A stretch of 64,000 nucleotides of DNA from Cucumis sativus. Lineage: Eukaryota; Streptophyta; Magnoliopsida; Cucurbitales; Cucurbitaceae. Under the pieces are notes generated by a model that saw only the letters and a list, made by a program, of their open reading frames with translations, was not told the origin of the DNA and made no database searches. The stretch is from positions 5,084,001-5,148,000 of the forward strand of contig NC_026655.2 of the NCBI RefSeq assembly GCF_000004075.3, written 5' to 3'. Shown in pieces: positions 22,705-34,900 of this stretch. The stretch's first letter is position 1, and the number at the start of each line of letters is the position of its first letter. The position numbers were made by a program, and so were the translations under genes.

Positions 22705-24749
22705 TTAAGAATCGCTGTTCTCGTCGAGAGAATTTTGAACTTTCCCTAATTTGTGTGAAATATCAGCTAACATTACTTTTCCTTCATGCTTAGAGAATTT
22801 GCCATCTGCTTCGAGTTCTCTCACGATCTCGTTAAGATGAGAGAGCTCTCGGGTCAGTGCAGAAGTTCTTCCCTTTCCTGCCATTTTAGAAACAGAAATC
22901 AAACTTCTCCTAGAAAGTTTCACGTCCATGGTTGATATAACACAATACCTGTATTTTCATCTATTTGATTGACACTGCCAGAGCTTGAATGTAGAGAAGA
23001 AATTGCACCATCTGAGGATAAGTTGTTCTTCTTTGTCTTTTTCAAGCGGCCTAAAAGATATGTTTTTTCTCCTTTAAAGTTTGACACTGGTTCGGTTTGG
23101 TCTTCTCCTTCAACGTTCCCTAGGGAGAATGGCAAAGCTACCTCTTGATTGTTTGTACTTTCTTCTTTGCTATTTACCCCTCCAATCTTCAACGCAGGCG
23201 GTACACTCATCACGTCAAAATTGTTAAAATTTTCCTTGTTGTTCTCTCTCCCGTTAAAACTAAAAGGCGTACTACATTCAGATTTTTCATCCGAAGATAA
23301 ACAGGATTGTGACTTGAATTCTTGGTAATCTTCATCAGATATCTCATCTTCCCCAAGATATCCATATTTTTCTCTGTAAACATCAAGTTCAGCCTCTCTC
23401 TTAGCAAGCAAATCATTTGTAGCTTGTAAGGCTTCCTGATCATACTCTGCCTGTTCTTCCATCATTCTTTGGTACTGTAAAGCTTCCATTTGAACGGCCG
23501 CTTTTTCAGCCTGTAATCGAGTAATCATGGCCATTGCATTGTTTGCTGCTACAGCCGATGCGCTTCTTTCTTCATCCAGTTCCATGTACAGCTCCATGAG
23601 CGATTTTCGATCTATCCGAACTTGTCTTTTCAAGCAATTCAAAATGGAATCATTGTCTCCTGGCCCCATCATATCTGCTTCGTAAGTCTCTGCTGCAACC
23701 TCTGTTCTATCAAGTGGTGATTTTCTAGAGATTCTAATAGCCCACCTGGGACTATTATTAGCAGAATCTGTTAGTGGAATACCAAAAAATTTATTCCCTT
23801 TACCAAAAACAGGAGTCCTTGAACTTTCATGCATGTCCTCAGGTTCAGGTAACAATGGCACTTTAACAGCCTTCGCATCCTCCTTAACTGCACTCTCATC
23901 AAATCCAGATACTACAATTATTCACAAACAAACCAAATGAAAGAATGCTGTAGTGAAAGAAAGAGAAATTTTGGACTTACATGGATGAGCATCAAGATTT
24001 CTTCCATGTATACCTTCGTCGTCTTCGACAAACTCTGATTCACTATCTGACAATAATTTGAGTTCGGTGTAACGAATGTGCGGCAATTCCAAACCAGTTT
24101 TGTCGTCGTTTCTGAAAGAGGGCGTAAATGAAGCTCGTGGCGAAGGAGCAGGAGCTTGTGAAAAGGTACTCCCATTTTTCCCTTTTGAATTGGAAGATTT
24201 AACTTTCAATGGCTCTCCACAACACGAACAACAAGAATAATTAACACCAAACCCTTTGTCCATTGGCAGGCCATCATCTTTCTTCCCCACAGGCGGCAAG
24301 CTCACAACTTGACGATTATCATCCTCAACAAAACATTCAAGATCCTTGTGCAATATCCCAACGAGGGATTTGTAGGTATTGCAATCAGATTCCTTTTCGG
24401 TTGCAAAAGAGAGAAGACAAACCTCACACATCTTTCGAATGTCGGAGAGTTTCTTGTGGTTGTGACAATATGCAAGAGATGAAATATCCTTCTTGTGTCC
24501 TTCACAAATGGAATTGTTGTAATAGAAATCTGTATTTTTGTTAACTAAAACATGGTCGATTCTTGTGCAGTACAAACAAGGAACTCGCAATTCAAAGAAC
24601 TTAGCGAATTCGTTGGCCAAAAATGTAACAATCCCATCAATGAAAAGCAAAATTATGAGAACCCATTCAAGAACTGCACACACTACAAAATGTGGAAACT
24701 GTCCCAGCTCTTGTTCTACAAAACTGGTGAATGAACGTTTTGTCGCCAT
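22705..24749 (-). CDS. MyoB-type myosin-binding protein (GTD-binding domain)
   Basis: Three coding exons: 24749-23981, 23911-22949, 22877-22705; 634 residues. The start is the ATG at 24,749 (MATKRSFTSF); an open frame upstream has no ATG. Parts: a transmembrane segment at about 21-45 (FVVCAVLEWVLIILLFIDGIV); a Cys-rich segment (VPCLYCTRIDHV; CEVCLLSF; CSCCGEPL); a GTD-binding coiled-coil domain at about 348-435 (LKRQVRIDRKSLMELYMELDEER ... AEKAAVQMEALQYQRMMEEQ); and a C-terminal coiled coil (LTRELSHLNEIVRELE). Known family role: MyoB proteins bind the globular tail of class XI myosins and drive vesicle motility. The closest Arabidopsis relatives are probably MYOB5/MYOB6 (At1g18990/At1g74830, from memory), consistent with the neighbouring genes. 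The last intron is only about 71 bases. Confidence 0.9.
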
Positions 24750-24855
24750 CTTTTTTCCCTTTTTAGTTTCTCTTCCCAAAAATTAAATAATTTTTTTTAC
24801 AAATTCTAACCCAACCTCCCCTGTTTTATGAATTTGAAATTGTTTTCTGAAGATG

Positions 24856-24906
24856 AAAAGATCATGACCTTGGTGGGATTGGACCAGACCTAGATCATGA
24901 TCTTTT
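24856..24906. promoter_or_regulatory. 12-bp perfect inverted repeat upstream of the MyoB start
   Basis: AAAAGATCATGA at 24,856-24,867 and its exact reverse complement TCATGATCTTTT at 24,895-24,906, separated by 27 bases. It lies 107-157 bases upstream of the MyoB ATG, so it could form an RNA stem-loop in the 5' leader or be a paired protein-binding site. Function is not known. Confidence 0.55.
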
Positions 24907-25009
24907 TTTCTGTTCTTTTTCTTTTTCCTTTTCCCTTCCCCTTCCCCTGCCCTGTTTGTGTTTCCGATCAAAGGCGACAAAGCAAGAGGTTATGAGCTAA
25001 GTTAGGGGA

Positions 25010-25869
25010 TTTAGACTTTTTAGGATTTATTTCCGATACTTTAGGGCCCAATTGAGGTTGGCTTTTATGACCAATTACCTAAAATAACGCTCATTCCTCC
25101 ACTTCCCAACCAAACATTATATCACTCAAATTAAGGACCCAATTAACATTTTTTTACCATTTTCCTTTTTCTTTCTAAAGATTAAAATATAAAACGTTTA
25201 CTATATATGTAGTTTACTAAAGAAAAAGACTCTAAATTTTTTTAATTCCATTACATTACATTTGATAAAGTTGATGAGGATTAGGATGAGTCAACGTTTG
25301 GTAATGCAACTGGAAGATTAGAGAGGGTATCCTCAAAGACCCATGCAATGAGCTTTAAAAAATTGTTAGTCTGTTGTTGGCAATATCTTCATCATGAAGC
25401 TGCTTCAATTATTTTATGCAAAGGATTACATTTTTTATCACTACTTTATTTTATTGAGGATCATTCCTTTGCTTTGGGCTGTGGGTTGAACTTTTTAGAC
25501 ATTATGTAATTGTTTAGCTTGTACATACATATACATATATACGAAAATAACAACTCAATTTCAATTTATATAATACAATCTAAACAATTACAAATAGGTG
25601 TATCGTTTTAAAGTGAATAATAAGTTCGATTGGGTTATTTTATTGAACTCATTAACCAATCTAACCCATAAGATTGTTGTTTATTTGAAGCAAACCGCAT
25701 TGATTGTAGATTTTTTGAACCCCTAGATTGCATTGAACAAAAATTTCAATTCTTTGTCCCTAGAATACAAATTTTATAAGCAAAAACGAGTGAAGACTGG
25801 TTTCTTGATAAATATATTTACAAGTTAGTATAACAAAAATGTTTAATGCTTTCAATACTCGTCCAGACT
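25010..25869. other. Spacer
   Basis: AT-rich spacer between the MyoB promoter and the 3' end of the NOL9-like gene. The segment 25,545-25,735 has the GGTTGGGTTA/AACCCAAT word content of the foldback family at 18,685 but no clean arms. No gene seen. Confidence 0.45.
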
Positions 25870-28525
25870 CTAGCTCGTGGGTAGAATGTTTGCACACATG
25901 TAAGGAGATATACATCCCTTGACCTGAAAAAAGGAAGAATTAAAAACTTAAAACAACAAAATTACACTATCACTAAACAAAAAGATAAATAATTTTGTAA
26001 ATTCTTGGGTTGGCAATTTCATGATATCGTTTTATCATTTGATGCTGAAAACAACTTTTCTTTAGCATATAAGCAACAACGCTTCCTCTAACAGGTGTTT
26101 TTCAATGGTCAGTTGGGAGAATAAAAGAAAAGGAATAACACCATCTAATAGCAGGCATGAAAATTTATGTAAATCTCAAAAGGATCTATTACCTGCAGTA
26201 AACAAGAAGGAATTTGAATAAACCCCTGCAAAAGAAGGTCGACCTTTTCCAAAGTGCCATGGGGGACGGGTGTGATAACATATAGGAGACCTTTAAATGT
26301 ATCGATGCCTCTAACAATTCCTGTTCCACGAGATATTAGTTAAAGAATTAAACTACACTAAAATGATGTTCTTAGGGAATGACTTTAAGGCCTAAAGCAA
26401 GTAGGTAAGTCAATAATAGAGATAACACAATGTAAAAGAAGTAACCTACCAAGACCGACACACCACGAAGAATTTTCAGAGTTGTTGGAGCATGTAGCCA
26501 AACCAACAATTGTTGCATTCAAACTATAGAAGATCTGATCACTTGGGACCTATGTAGATAAATGGAGACATAGTTAATACCGGTACATTGCAGGGGTGGT
26601 GGTTCGGTAAGAGAGGTGCAACAACTCAATTAGTGATAAATATTGCTGATGTGTTAAAACTCAATGGTAGGAAAATTGAAGGGGAAAAGAAGAGAGAAAA
26701 TTGGAGAGTTTTGATTTTTGAACCAACCTGACAGTGCAGGTGTCTAATCTTAATGCTTGATATTGGAACTTGGTAAGGAGGGTGAGATGCCAGTGCATTT
26801 GCAAGCTCTTTAATTGTGGTAATATTGCAATCTCTGGGAAAGCACTGTCTAAAATAAGCCATAATACGCAAATCTCGCATAAGACTTGTATCCTTTTGCA
26901 CTAGTATCCTAACATGATGAAGGAAGAGATGTAAGAAAATTATCCATTCAAGTATATTGTCACAAACCAAATGTCTTTATGAAACAACACACAACATGAC
27001 AATAACTTTATGAATTATGACTTTGTTCAAGATGGCGCTAGAGCAATAAGCAACAGCAGACCACAAATACAATAGAAAAGACAATGTTTAGTTACTAAAA
27101 GAATGGGAAGATGATAATAAAAATAACATTATCAAAACTAAATAAAGCCAAGTCATTCAGTGCAAAGAGATCCCGGAAGGGAGACAAGAAGATATTAAAA
27201 CATCAGGATCACAGTGAGGATATATATGAAAACCAACAATTAACCTGCATAAATATATTCTTTTGAAACTAAAGATTGCAAGAAACTTACGATCGGTTAA
27301 ACTCGTCTTGCCGAGCAGAACGAATTTCTATTAGACTGGTCGTCCCGTAATTTTCCTCCTCTTCTAGCCAAAATTCCCCAGCTGGAAGGTTCTTACTCTC
27401 AGCAGATATATTTATTTTGACTACATGTGATGGAGCAATGTATTTCAACATGTCTACCAATATCTCATAACCAATACCTGGGAAACAGGGTCAACATAAA
27501 TACGTATCTCTGACCAAGCCATCTCTCCAAAGCAATTAAAGCAGGAAAAAGTAATGTTTAAGCAGATGTAGAACTCAAACGAGCAGGATACCTTTCACCC
27601 AGCCAGGTGTATTTACAATAAGAGGTAATTCAATCTTCGCAAGTTCTTCGGTCTTGTTAAAAGAATTGTACTCCTTGTGGTAATAGTCATACAAAGTATT
27701 TGCATAACTTAAGTATGCTTTCGGATCTCTTTTTGAGGAAATATCACCAAAGAAAAAACATCTAAAAGAAGAATAAAAAGAAACAGTGAGAAAGTAGAAT
27801 TTTCACCTTCACCACTTCAGAAAATACGAAAGGGACGTAAGATACAGTAAAACCATCCTTGTTTAAAAATTTTAAATGCATTTTTACATTCATTTAGAAA
27901 AAGAGATTAAACGGCAACATAAAATATGGATACTTGTTAAATGGATTCAACATAATCTACCTTTCTGGCGTCTTTAAGCAGGGAGTCGACAAGTCTAAAA
28001 GAATAAGAGGAAGAAAATTACATCAGTCGAGGGAGACTGTCAGTAGGAAAAAATTTATTGGCAAGTTCATGAGAATTGATCAACAAGGCAAGGACTCTAT
28101 AACATAATTACCTGGGATTAGTCTGTCAACCACAGTGAGGGACAGAAAACCCGGTGGAGTAAACTCAGGCTGTCCAACATCTGAATCCAGATAAACCACT
28201 TTTTTATACCTGAAAACAATAATAGAAGAAATACATTGTGAAAAACATGGCAACTTGGGGAAAAAGAGAGGTACGCAAGCAAGAAATTCATAGTTCCGAA
28301 TTGAAATCATCAATACTTAAAAGAAGAATAAGATCACCTTCGAAGGAAAACATTGAGAAGGTGGCGTGAGAAAGTACTTTTGCCACAGTTTTTTGCACCA
28401 CAGATAAGAACAACAGGGGGCGGCGAAGTGGGAGAATCAAAAACTATGGATTCTGCAGCCTCAGACCATTCTTCAGGTATAAAAATATTAGGAGATGAAT
28501 TTTCAAGTTCTAAAAAAGAAGACAT
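25870..28525 (-). CDS. Polynucleotide 5'-hydroxyl-kinase NOL9/Grc3-like
   Basis: Nine coding exons at about 28525-28338, 28209-28112, 27994-27961, 27761-27592, 27477-27291, 26908-26728, 26549-26450, 26320-26194, 25923-25870; about 379 residues. Start at 28,525 (MSSFLELENSSPN) has an in-frame stop just upstream. Visible parts: a P-loop GAKNCGKST at about residues 44-52; a Walker-B/Clp1-type strand VVYLDSDVGQPEFTPPG; then TPERCFFFGDIS, NTLYDYYHKEYN and LPLIVNTPGWVKGIGYE, all typical of the Clp1/NOL9/Grc3 kinase family; and a C-terminal region (GIVRGIDTFKGLLYVITPVP). Known role of Grc3/NOL9: phosphorylation of RNA 5'-hydroxyl ends during ITS2 rRNA processing in the nucleolus. The protein is much shorter than human NOL9, as in other plants. 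The third coding exon is only 34 bases. Confidence 0.9.
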
Positions 28526-28567
28526 GGATGGGTTTTATTGAGTCCACCCAAATCTCCAGCAACTGTA

Positions 28568-29540
28568 AAACAAATTCATCAATTCAGTGTACAAACATAT
28601 ATGCACTTGTTCAAAAAGTTAGACTTCTGGCCCATTATCATTAAATAATTTTCCTCATCGTCATTTTTCTTTTGTTCTCTAAACAAAAAAGATTGTACAC
28701 TCAACCACAGAATAGAAAGAGTTGATACCAATGTGGAGAGAAAAGTTACAGAGATCAGAAAAGTAGAGTAAATTACTATTATGATTACATATAATGAGAT
28801 GAACTGAAAAGACGAACATGTAGAATCGCTGCCTTAACCTCCTCTGTGGAATCCCTGGATTTAAATCATTCCACTTGTTTGGAGGAAAAAATTAATAAAG
28901 TAATTTGAAATCAGTTCAAATTTGGAAAAATCCTTCTATATTTTTCTTTCCATTGCATTTTGCTTGCAACAATAACTTCGATCTTTTCAAATACACTGTT
29001 CCATTCTTTTTTACACTCAACTAAGCTATATGCGAGTTCTCTCTTTTGCAATGTTCATCTTTATATATATATATAATCTATTGATTGATTTGAATAAGAA
29101 TTATATATCTCAATCTGTTTTTTCATTTAGACTCGTTGAACATTGGTTTTATAAAAAAAAAATTAAAAAATTGCTTATTGATTTTCTTCTTTGGAGGTGA
29201 ACAGATTAAACCAGCGAAACAAAATAGAAAACCAATAGAAATAAAAACCTTAGGAATCTGAAAAATGAGCAGTACCTCACAAACTCCAAGAGTTAGGGGC
29301 TGAAATACAAGCAAATTTGATGGCGAGATTTCGTCGGAAGGCTGATACTGCGGGAGCTAAAAATGCAGCATGGGCGTCAGCAGGAATGGAGGGCGGCGAA
29401 GAAGGGTGCAGTGGCGGGCAATCAGAGGGAGGAGATGGTTGAAGGTGAAGTAGGGTTTAGAGAGAACAAAAGCTCCGATGATTAATTGCAAGTTTGGTGA
29501 CAGAGTGATGACGGTGCCGTTGTCTTCCCGCGAAGGAGCG
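28568..29540 (-). other. 5' UTR exon and intron of the NOL9-like gene
   Basis: A probable non-coding first exon at about 29,275-29,540 ends at a GAG|GTACTGC donor; the acceptor TTTTACAG lies at about 28,568, just before the first coding exon. The 707-base intron is T-rich on the transcribed strand. The transcription start is not defined; the limit of about 29,540 is where GC-richer sequence ends. Confidence 0.55.
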
Positions 29541-29849
29541 GAAGAAGGGATTTAGGTTATATATATATAACCTAAATTAAACGTAAATTTAAGTTCAAAA
29601 TATCCTAATTAACGTTAATTTAAAGTTTTAACCTAAATTAAACATTTACCCAAACCCAAACTTCTCCTTTTTCCTTTTTAAATCTAAAATATCTTAATAT
29701 ATTTAATTTTGGCTAATACTTTAAAAATTAAAAATTTTAATCCAAAATTTTGAAAACTGATTTAATTTAATGTAAATCTAATTTATTAGATTTCAAACAT
29801 CAATTTGAAAACCAAATTAAGCCAACCCATGGCTATATCCCAAAATAAT
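29541..29849. other. Spacer
   Basis: AT-rich DNA with a short (TA)n run near 29,560; presumed promoter of the NOL9-like gene. No gene seen. Confidence 0.4.
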
Positions 29850-30125
29850 TAATAGTTACAAATTTAATAATTAAATTTAAAATAATTAAGTTTATAGCAA
29901 TATTATAAAAAATTTGTAAATATAGCAAAATTTGTAAAATTCTATCAAGATAGAGTCTATCACTGATAGATCATGTTGTAAAAATTGGTCTATCACCGAT
30001 AGATCATACGAGTCTATCAATGATACAAGTCTATGAGCGATAGTTTTGCTATATTTATAATTTTTTAAAAATATTGTTATATCCTTAATTATTATTCCTC
30101 AAATGGTCATCCATTACAATTACCC
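29850..30125. mobile_element. MITE-like element (copy 2)
   Basis: Second copy of the element at 9,975-10,254. Left arm TAATTAAGTTTATAGCAATA...TGTAAATATAGCAAAA, right arm TTTTGCTATATTTATAA...CCTTAATTA, and the same CTATCAC(T/C)GATAGA palindromes in the centre. The two copies differ at many positions, so both are old insertions. Confidence 0.75.
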
Positions 30126-31507
30126 TAAAATTAAAATGATTGAAAATAACGAAACTAGTGAAAGTATTTACAAAATATTAGATTCTATCGATGTTTATTT
30201 AATGCACTGATAAACATTGATGAAAGTCTATCTATGTCTAGTAAACTATAAACATAATGAAACTTGGTTTGATTCGTAAACCTCTAGAACAAACCTAAAA
30301 TTCTGATATTTGCTCCAATATCCTTAGTTTTACTATTTCACTTTTTACTCTAAATTAAATGTGCAAATTACAATAATATTGCAGAATTAAGTTATTTAAC
30401 ACTGACGTATGAAGTTAATAAGCCGACACATTTTAAACTTTTGCCTTACTTTTGCCTAGTTAGCATACAAAATAACAAAAAGTTTAAACTATAGATTTCA
30501 TAATTACTTATATTCTGCAACATACAGATACAAATATCTATATATCATAAAAAAAATGGAAAAACATATTCAAATACATTCATAAATATGTAGCCATCCA
30601 ACCAAAGATATATCCAAAAACTTTTTCACAACAAATTCCCTAATGGGAATAGTTTGTCATAAAAAGGTTTGGTAGGATGGATAGAAGGAATATCTACATG
30701 CAATGTGGCATAAACTATTTATAAAAAAACAAACAAAATAATCTTGTCTTTGTATTAAAGAAAAAAACCCCAACTTTCTTCAATATATCAACTTGGCTAC
30801 TCTTAAAACATCAAGACAAAGTCATGTTTATTCAATATAATTTTCAATAGTTTCCACCAAAAATTTTGAAATAGTTACACGTGCGTGTAACACCTATTTG
30901 TATACAATTTTAAATCATCAATTGATCTACAAGTTTAATTTTTTTTTTAAAGTATTGAATTAGTATGGAATTGTCATATATGTATATGCTTATTAACTTT
31001 ATGCTCTTTATATAGGTACATAATCGGTATGAAATTAATATCATAATTAGCTAGTCAACTGACACATAGAGTAATTGTTTTTGTAGATTCGTCGTGCTCT
31101 CTTGAGATGGGGATATGCGTTATTATATTATAATTAAGTTATAAAATAATATTAAGTTAACTAAATATCTTGAGTGTTTCATGGATTCTTCGTCTTCCTC
31201 CTCCATCCACACACACATAACGTAGTCTTCAGCAAGTGAGAAAGGGATCTATCCACTTGCAAAAGAAATTAAAGTCCCAAAATTATTCTTTGAAATTTTG
31301 AATTATGGAATCTCCCTTCAATCTTCTAATCAAATTATGTCACTAATCTCTCTCTCTCTTTCAAAGCAAAGAACCTCAACAAACACAGCTTATAAACATT
31401 ATAAATCCAACTCAATTTCCTCTATGTTTCTTCATTCCATCCTTTTTTTTTTCTTCTTTTGCAATTGAATAAACAAAAATTCAACCAATCAATCAATTAC
31501 CAAAGCT
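30126..31507. other. Spacer and promoter of the small Ser-rich gene
   Basis: AT-rich. A (CT)n run lies near 31,349 and a TATA-like string (CTTATAAACATTATAAATCC) near 31,390, about 115 bases upstream of the ATG at 31,508. No other gene seen. Confidence 0.4.
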
Positions 31508-31996
31508 ATGATCGGTAAAGAATCAAGATCCACGGAATCGCTATGTGAGAAGTCCATGTTGTTGGTAGCGAATTTAATCAAGCTTTCCAGTTCGATTTCT
31601 TTCGCTAGGACGGCGAATAATGAACCAACCGCTGGATCATCTACGACCACGCGACGGCGATCGGGAGGAAATCCAGCGGCGACGCCTCTAATTCCGGGAA
31701 GTAAACGGCTGCAGGAGCCGCAGAGCCGAGCGAAGCCGATATACGTAACGAAGCCGGGCGGAGGTGGCTTCCAAATCGGACATGGATCGCCGTCGCCGAG
31801 GTATTCATCGTCGTCGTCTTCTTCTGTGATTTATGAAGAGAGTGATTTTGATGAGGGGAATGTGGATGGTTGGGCGTCTGAGTATATAGAGAAAGTTCAT
31901 AAGAACAGGAAGGATTTTGAACAATCGACGATGAAGAAGCCAAAATCAATGGCTAAAAGTCGATTTCGTAGAACCAATTCCTCTGTTCTAAATTAG
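31508..31996 (+). CDS. Uncharacterised Ser-rich plant protein, 162 residues
   Basis: Single-exon frame with ATG at 31,508. The coding stretch is markedly more GC-rich than the DNA on either side and has a plausible leader, which supports a real gene. Seen in the protein: a short N-terminal helix-like stretch (SLCEKSMLLVANLIKLSSS), a Thr/Arg/Pro-rich basic middle, a Ser run at about 101-108 followed by VIYEESDFDEG, then WASEYIEKVHKNRKDF, and a strongly basic C-terminus (KKPKSMAKSRFRR). I do not recognise a named domain. The Tyr-Ile-x-Lys-x-His-x-x-Arg stretch resembles short C-terminal motifs of small plant proteins of unknown function. No signal peptide or membrane segment is obvious; nuclear location is possible given the basic tail. 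Function unknown. Confidence 0.75.
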   Translation: MIGKESRSTESLCEKSMLLVANLIKLSSSISFARTANNEPTAGSSTTTRRRSGGNPAATPLIPGSKRLQEPQSRAKPIYVTKPGGGGFQIGHGSPSPRYSSSSSSSVIYEESDFDEGNVDGWASEYIEKVHKNRKDFEQSTMKKPKSMAKSRFRRTNSSVLN

Positions 31997-34900
31997 CTAT
32001 AGCTTCTTTCCTCTCTATCTTTGAATTTTATCACTTTTTAAAAAAAAATTACGAGTGATGGTTCATTACTATGTGTTCATCTTCAAGTTCCACCATTTTA
32101 GGGTTTCGGATCCCATTTTTAACCTCTCAATAATGTAATAAGTGTTTTATCTATTAGATTATGATTAAATTAGTCTAATTATTTAATTAATCGTGCTTAT
32201 ACTATAGCTTCCAAACACTTTAATTTTTTTCAAAATAATGTATATTTTAAATTAAACACATCATTAGTATTTGTTTCGACATGGTTGAATGTGTCCAAAC
32301 ATTTTTCTTTTCAATAAATTATTATACGTCATTACTTAATTTTAATTTTTCACAACTATTAAGGCATATACTCTTTGTATTAAAGTTTAAATACTTCCAC
32401 TTAGAATGTTTGGTTGAATTAAGCATAATCACTACTTGGTTGTATAAAATATTTTAATACATTTCATCTTTGACAACATTTAAAAAATATCTCGTTTATA
32501 ATTTCAACATTCTTTTGACGTAAAGTAATTAACCAATCAATTGTCGCTAGCTTATCGACTAAATCCATATTTTTTTTATTACGTTCAAATATCAAATATG
32601 TATTTTAAAAACAGTTTTAGTTTTTCTCGGTTTTTATGATGTGTTTAATTATGAATTAGATTGTTTAAATGGAAAGTGGTAACGAGAGATACTTAACTTT
32701 TGAGTGTTGTCCAAGTTTTGAGCAGCCATAGCAATGGCATCCCCTTTTGTTGAGAATCCTTACTACCTAAGAAGAAAAGTACACCATGGCTCTTAATTAA
32801 TCAACCAATAATGTTCTCAAATTAAATTAAATGGGAACTAAATCCCACTTTAATTATTCACATATTTCTTTTAATAGAAATTCTCCCATCATTATTTAAT
32901 TAATAGTCTAATTCTCACATCATTATTTAATTAATAGTATGTTGATGTAATAGTCGGTAAAATTTTATTATATTTATAAATATTTTAATTTATTATCTAT
33001 TATTTAATTAAATAAAATAATATTCATATTAACGTCATAAAATATTAAAGTTATATATTTTGAATGAGCTAAAAGTATTCGACGAACATTATCGAAATAA
33101 ATTTAGGTCATTATTCTCGAATGAAACATTTGTAATTCAAATCTTTCATTATATTTAAATATTAAATAGCGAAGTTTATCTTTAATAGATGAAATTATTT
33201 AATTATTTTTTCCACTTATATTTTTTGTTGGAGAAGATGAAATAGAACTTTTGAATTAATTAGGATAAAGAAGTTGAAAGTATATAATCTAAATGGGGCT
33301 TTCCAGCATGTTAGTGTTGATATTTTTTAATGGTCTAATTTTGAAGTACTAATTACACTCATAGTAATGAATTTTTGCAATTGAAAGTAAATAGTTTGTC
33401 TTTTCTTTAATTTTTTTAAAAACACTTTTTAATAATTCGTAAATTTGATTAATATACTTTAATAAATCATGAATTTAATCCTTTAAATTAAACTTGGATG
33501 GAAATTGGTTGAAATAAAAACCATACTTTTAATGCATGGAAAAGAAAATGTCTTCTTTTTAATTAAAAAATTACTAATGATTTGGTTTTTAATTAAACAT
33601 ATAAAAAATCACTTTCATCTCTTAACTTTTTACTTTGTTATCACATATTACCGTTATTTTAAAAATCAAAAGTTGGCATTAGTTAGAATTCTATACTTCT
33701 ATTTCAGAAAAATGGAATCATATAAATAAATATAGAAAAAAATTAGTAATTACCAAAAGAAATATACGAAAACCAACTTTTTAAAAAAAAAAAACAATAA
33801 AGAAATAGAAATAGAAAAAGAAATAAACTATTTACCTCAATAGAAAAAAATTACTAAAAACAAAATTCATTATCTACGATGTAAGAATAATCCGACAACC
33901 CAAATAACATATACTACTCATATTATAAGGATTGAGTTGATTTGGTTTAAAATTTAGATTAGTTTTTTTTTTTCAAATTGGGTTGAGTCTCAACTTGAGG
34001 TTTGAAAAATTCGATTCAACTCAACTCGAATTAATGATATTATATATATTTATATTAAGTTTTACAATATTATGCTTTGAATATTTTTTTTATTTTAGAA
34101 ATTTGGTTAATATTTAACTCCTTCTTAAGTAATACTAAATGTCATAAAACTTTTTGTTAAGTATTATTGTATTAACATCGTACTTCATTAATGTTTTTGG
34201 ATGTGTGGATTTATGGATATGAATATAACGTCATAATGTTTTTTTAAAATTAACAAATATTAGAAATAGGAAAAAAGTAATACAACTCGATAATCTAATC
34301 CAATCCTATCCAACTAACCCGAAAATTATAATTGGTTCCAAAATATCTCTAAATTCAACCCAAATTCCTTTACCTCAATTTTTAGAGTTTTATAAGAATA
34401 AAAGGAAAATTGCATCAAATAACAAAAACATATTTTTTTTAAAAAGAAGTTTATGATACCTATTTTGAGTGATATTATATAGTAATTATATGATTATCGA
34501 CTTTTAAATTTATTACTATAAAAGTATAATGACATAAGTGTTATTAGGAGAAAAAAAATGCTATTTTTGGAGGGCGATGATAAAACGTGTAAGAGTGGAG
34601 AAAGAATAGAGATTTATTCGATGGGGGAAAAGGGAAAGGAAGAAAGGAAGGGGGCAGGAGAGAGCAATAATGGATGGAAATAATGTAATCCGGATCCTGA
34701 AATGGAGCCCAACAAATCCGCATGGAACTGATTTCTATGTCCCACATCACATAACACCATTTCCTTCTCTACCACTCACAATCCCTTTCAACCCTCTCTC
34801 TATCCCCAATCCTTTTTCTCTCTTTTTTGTTTCTTAATACTTCCAAACTATTACTATTCCTCTCCCTATCAAGTGATCATCGTCCAAACGGTTCTCGAAC

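Noticed and set aside
31641-31949. Minus-strand frame of 102 codons opposite the small Ser-rich gene
   Set aside because: It is the shadow of the GC-rich plus-strand gene; no ATG context, no family features, and the plus-strand frame has a better leader and composition.
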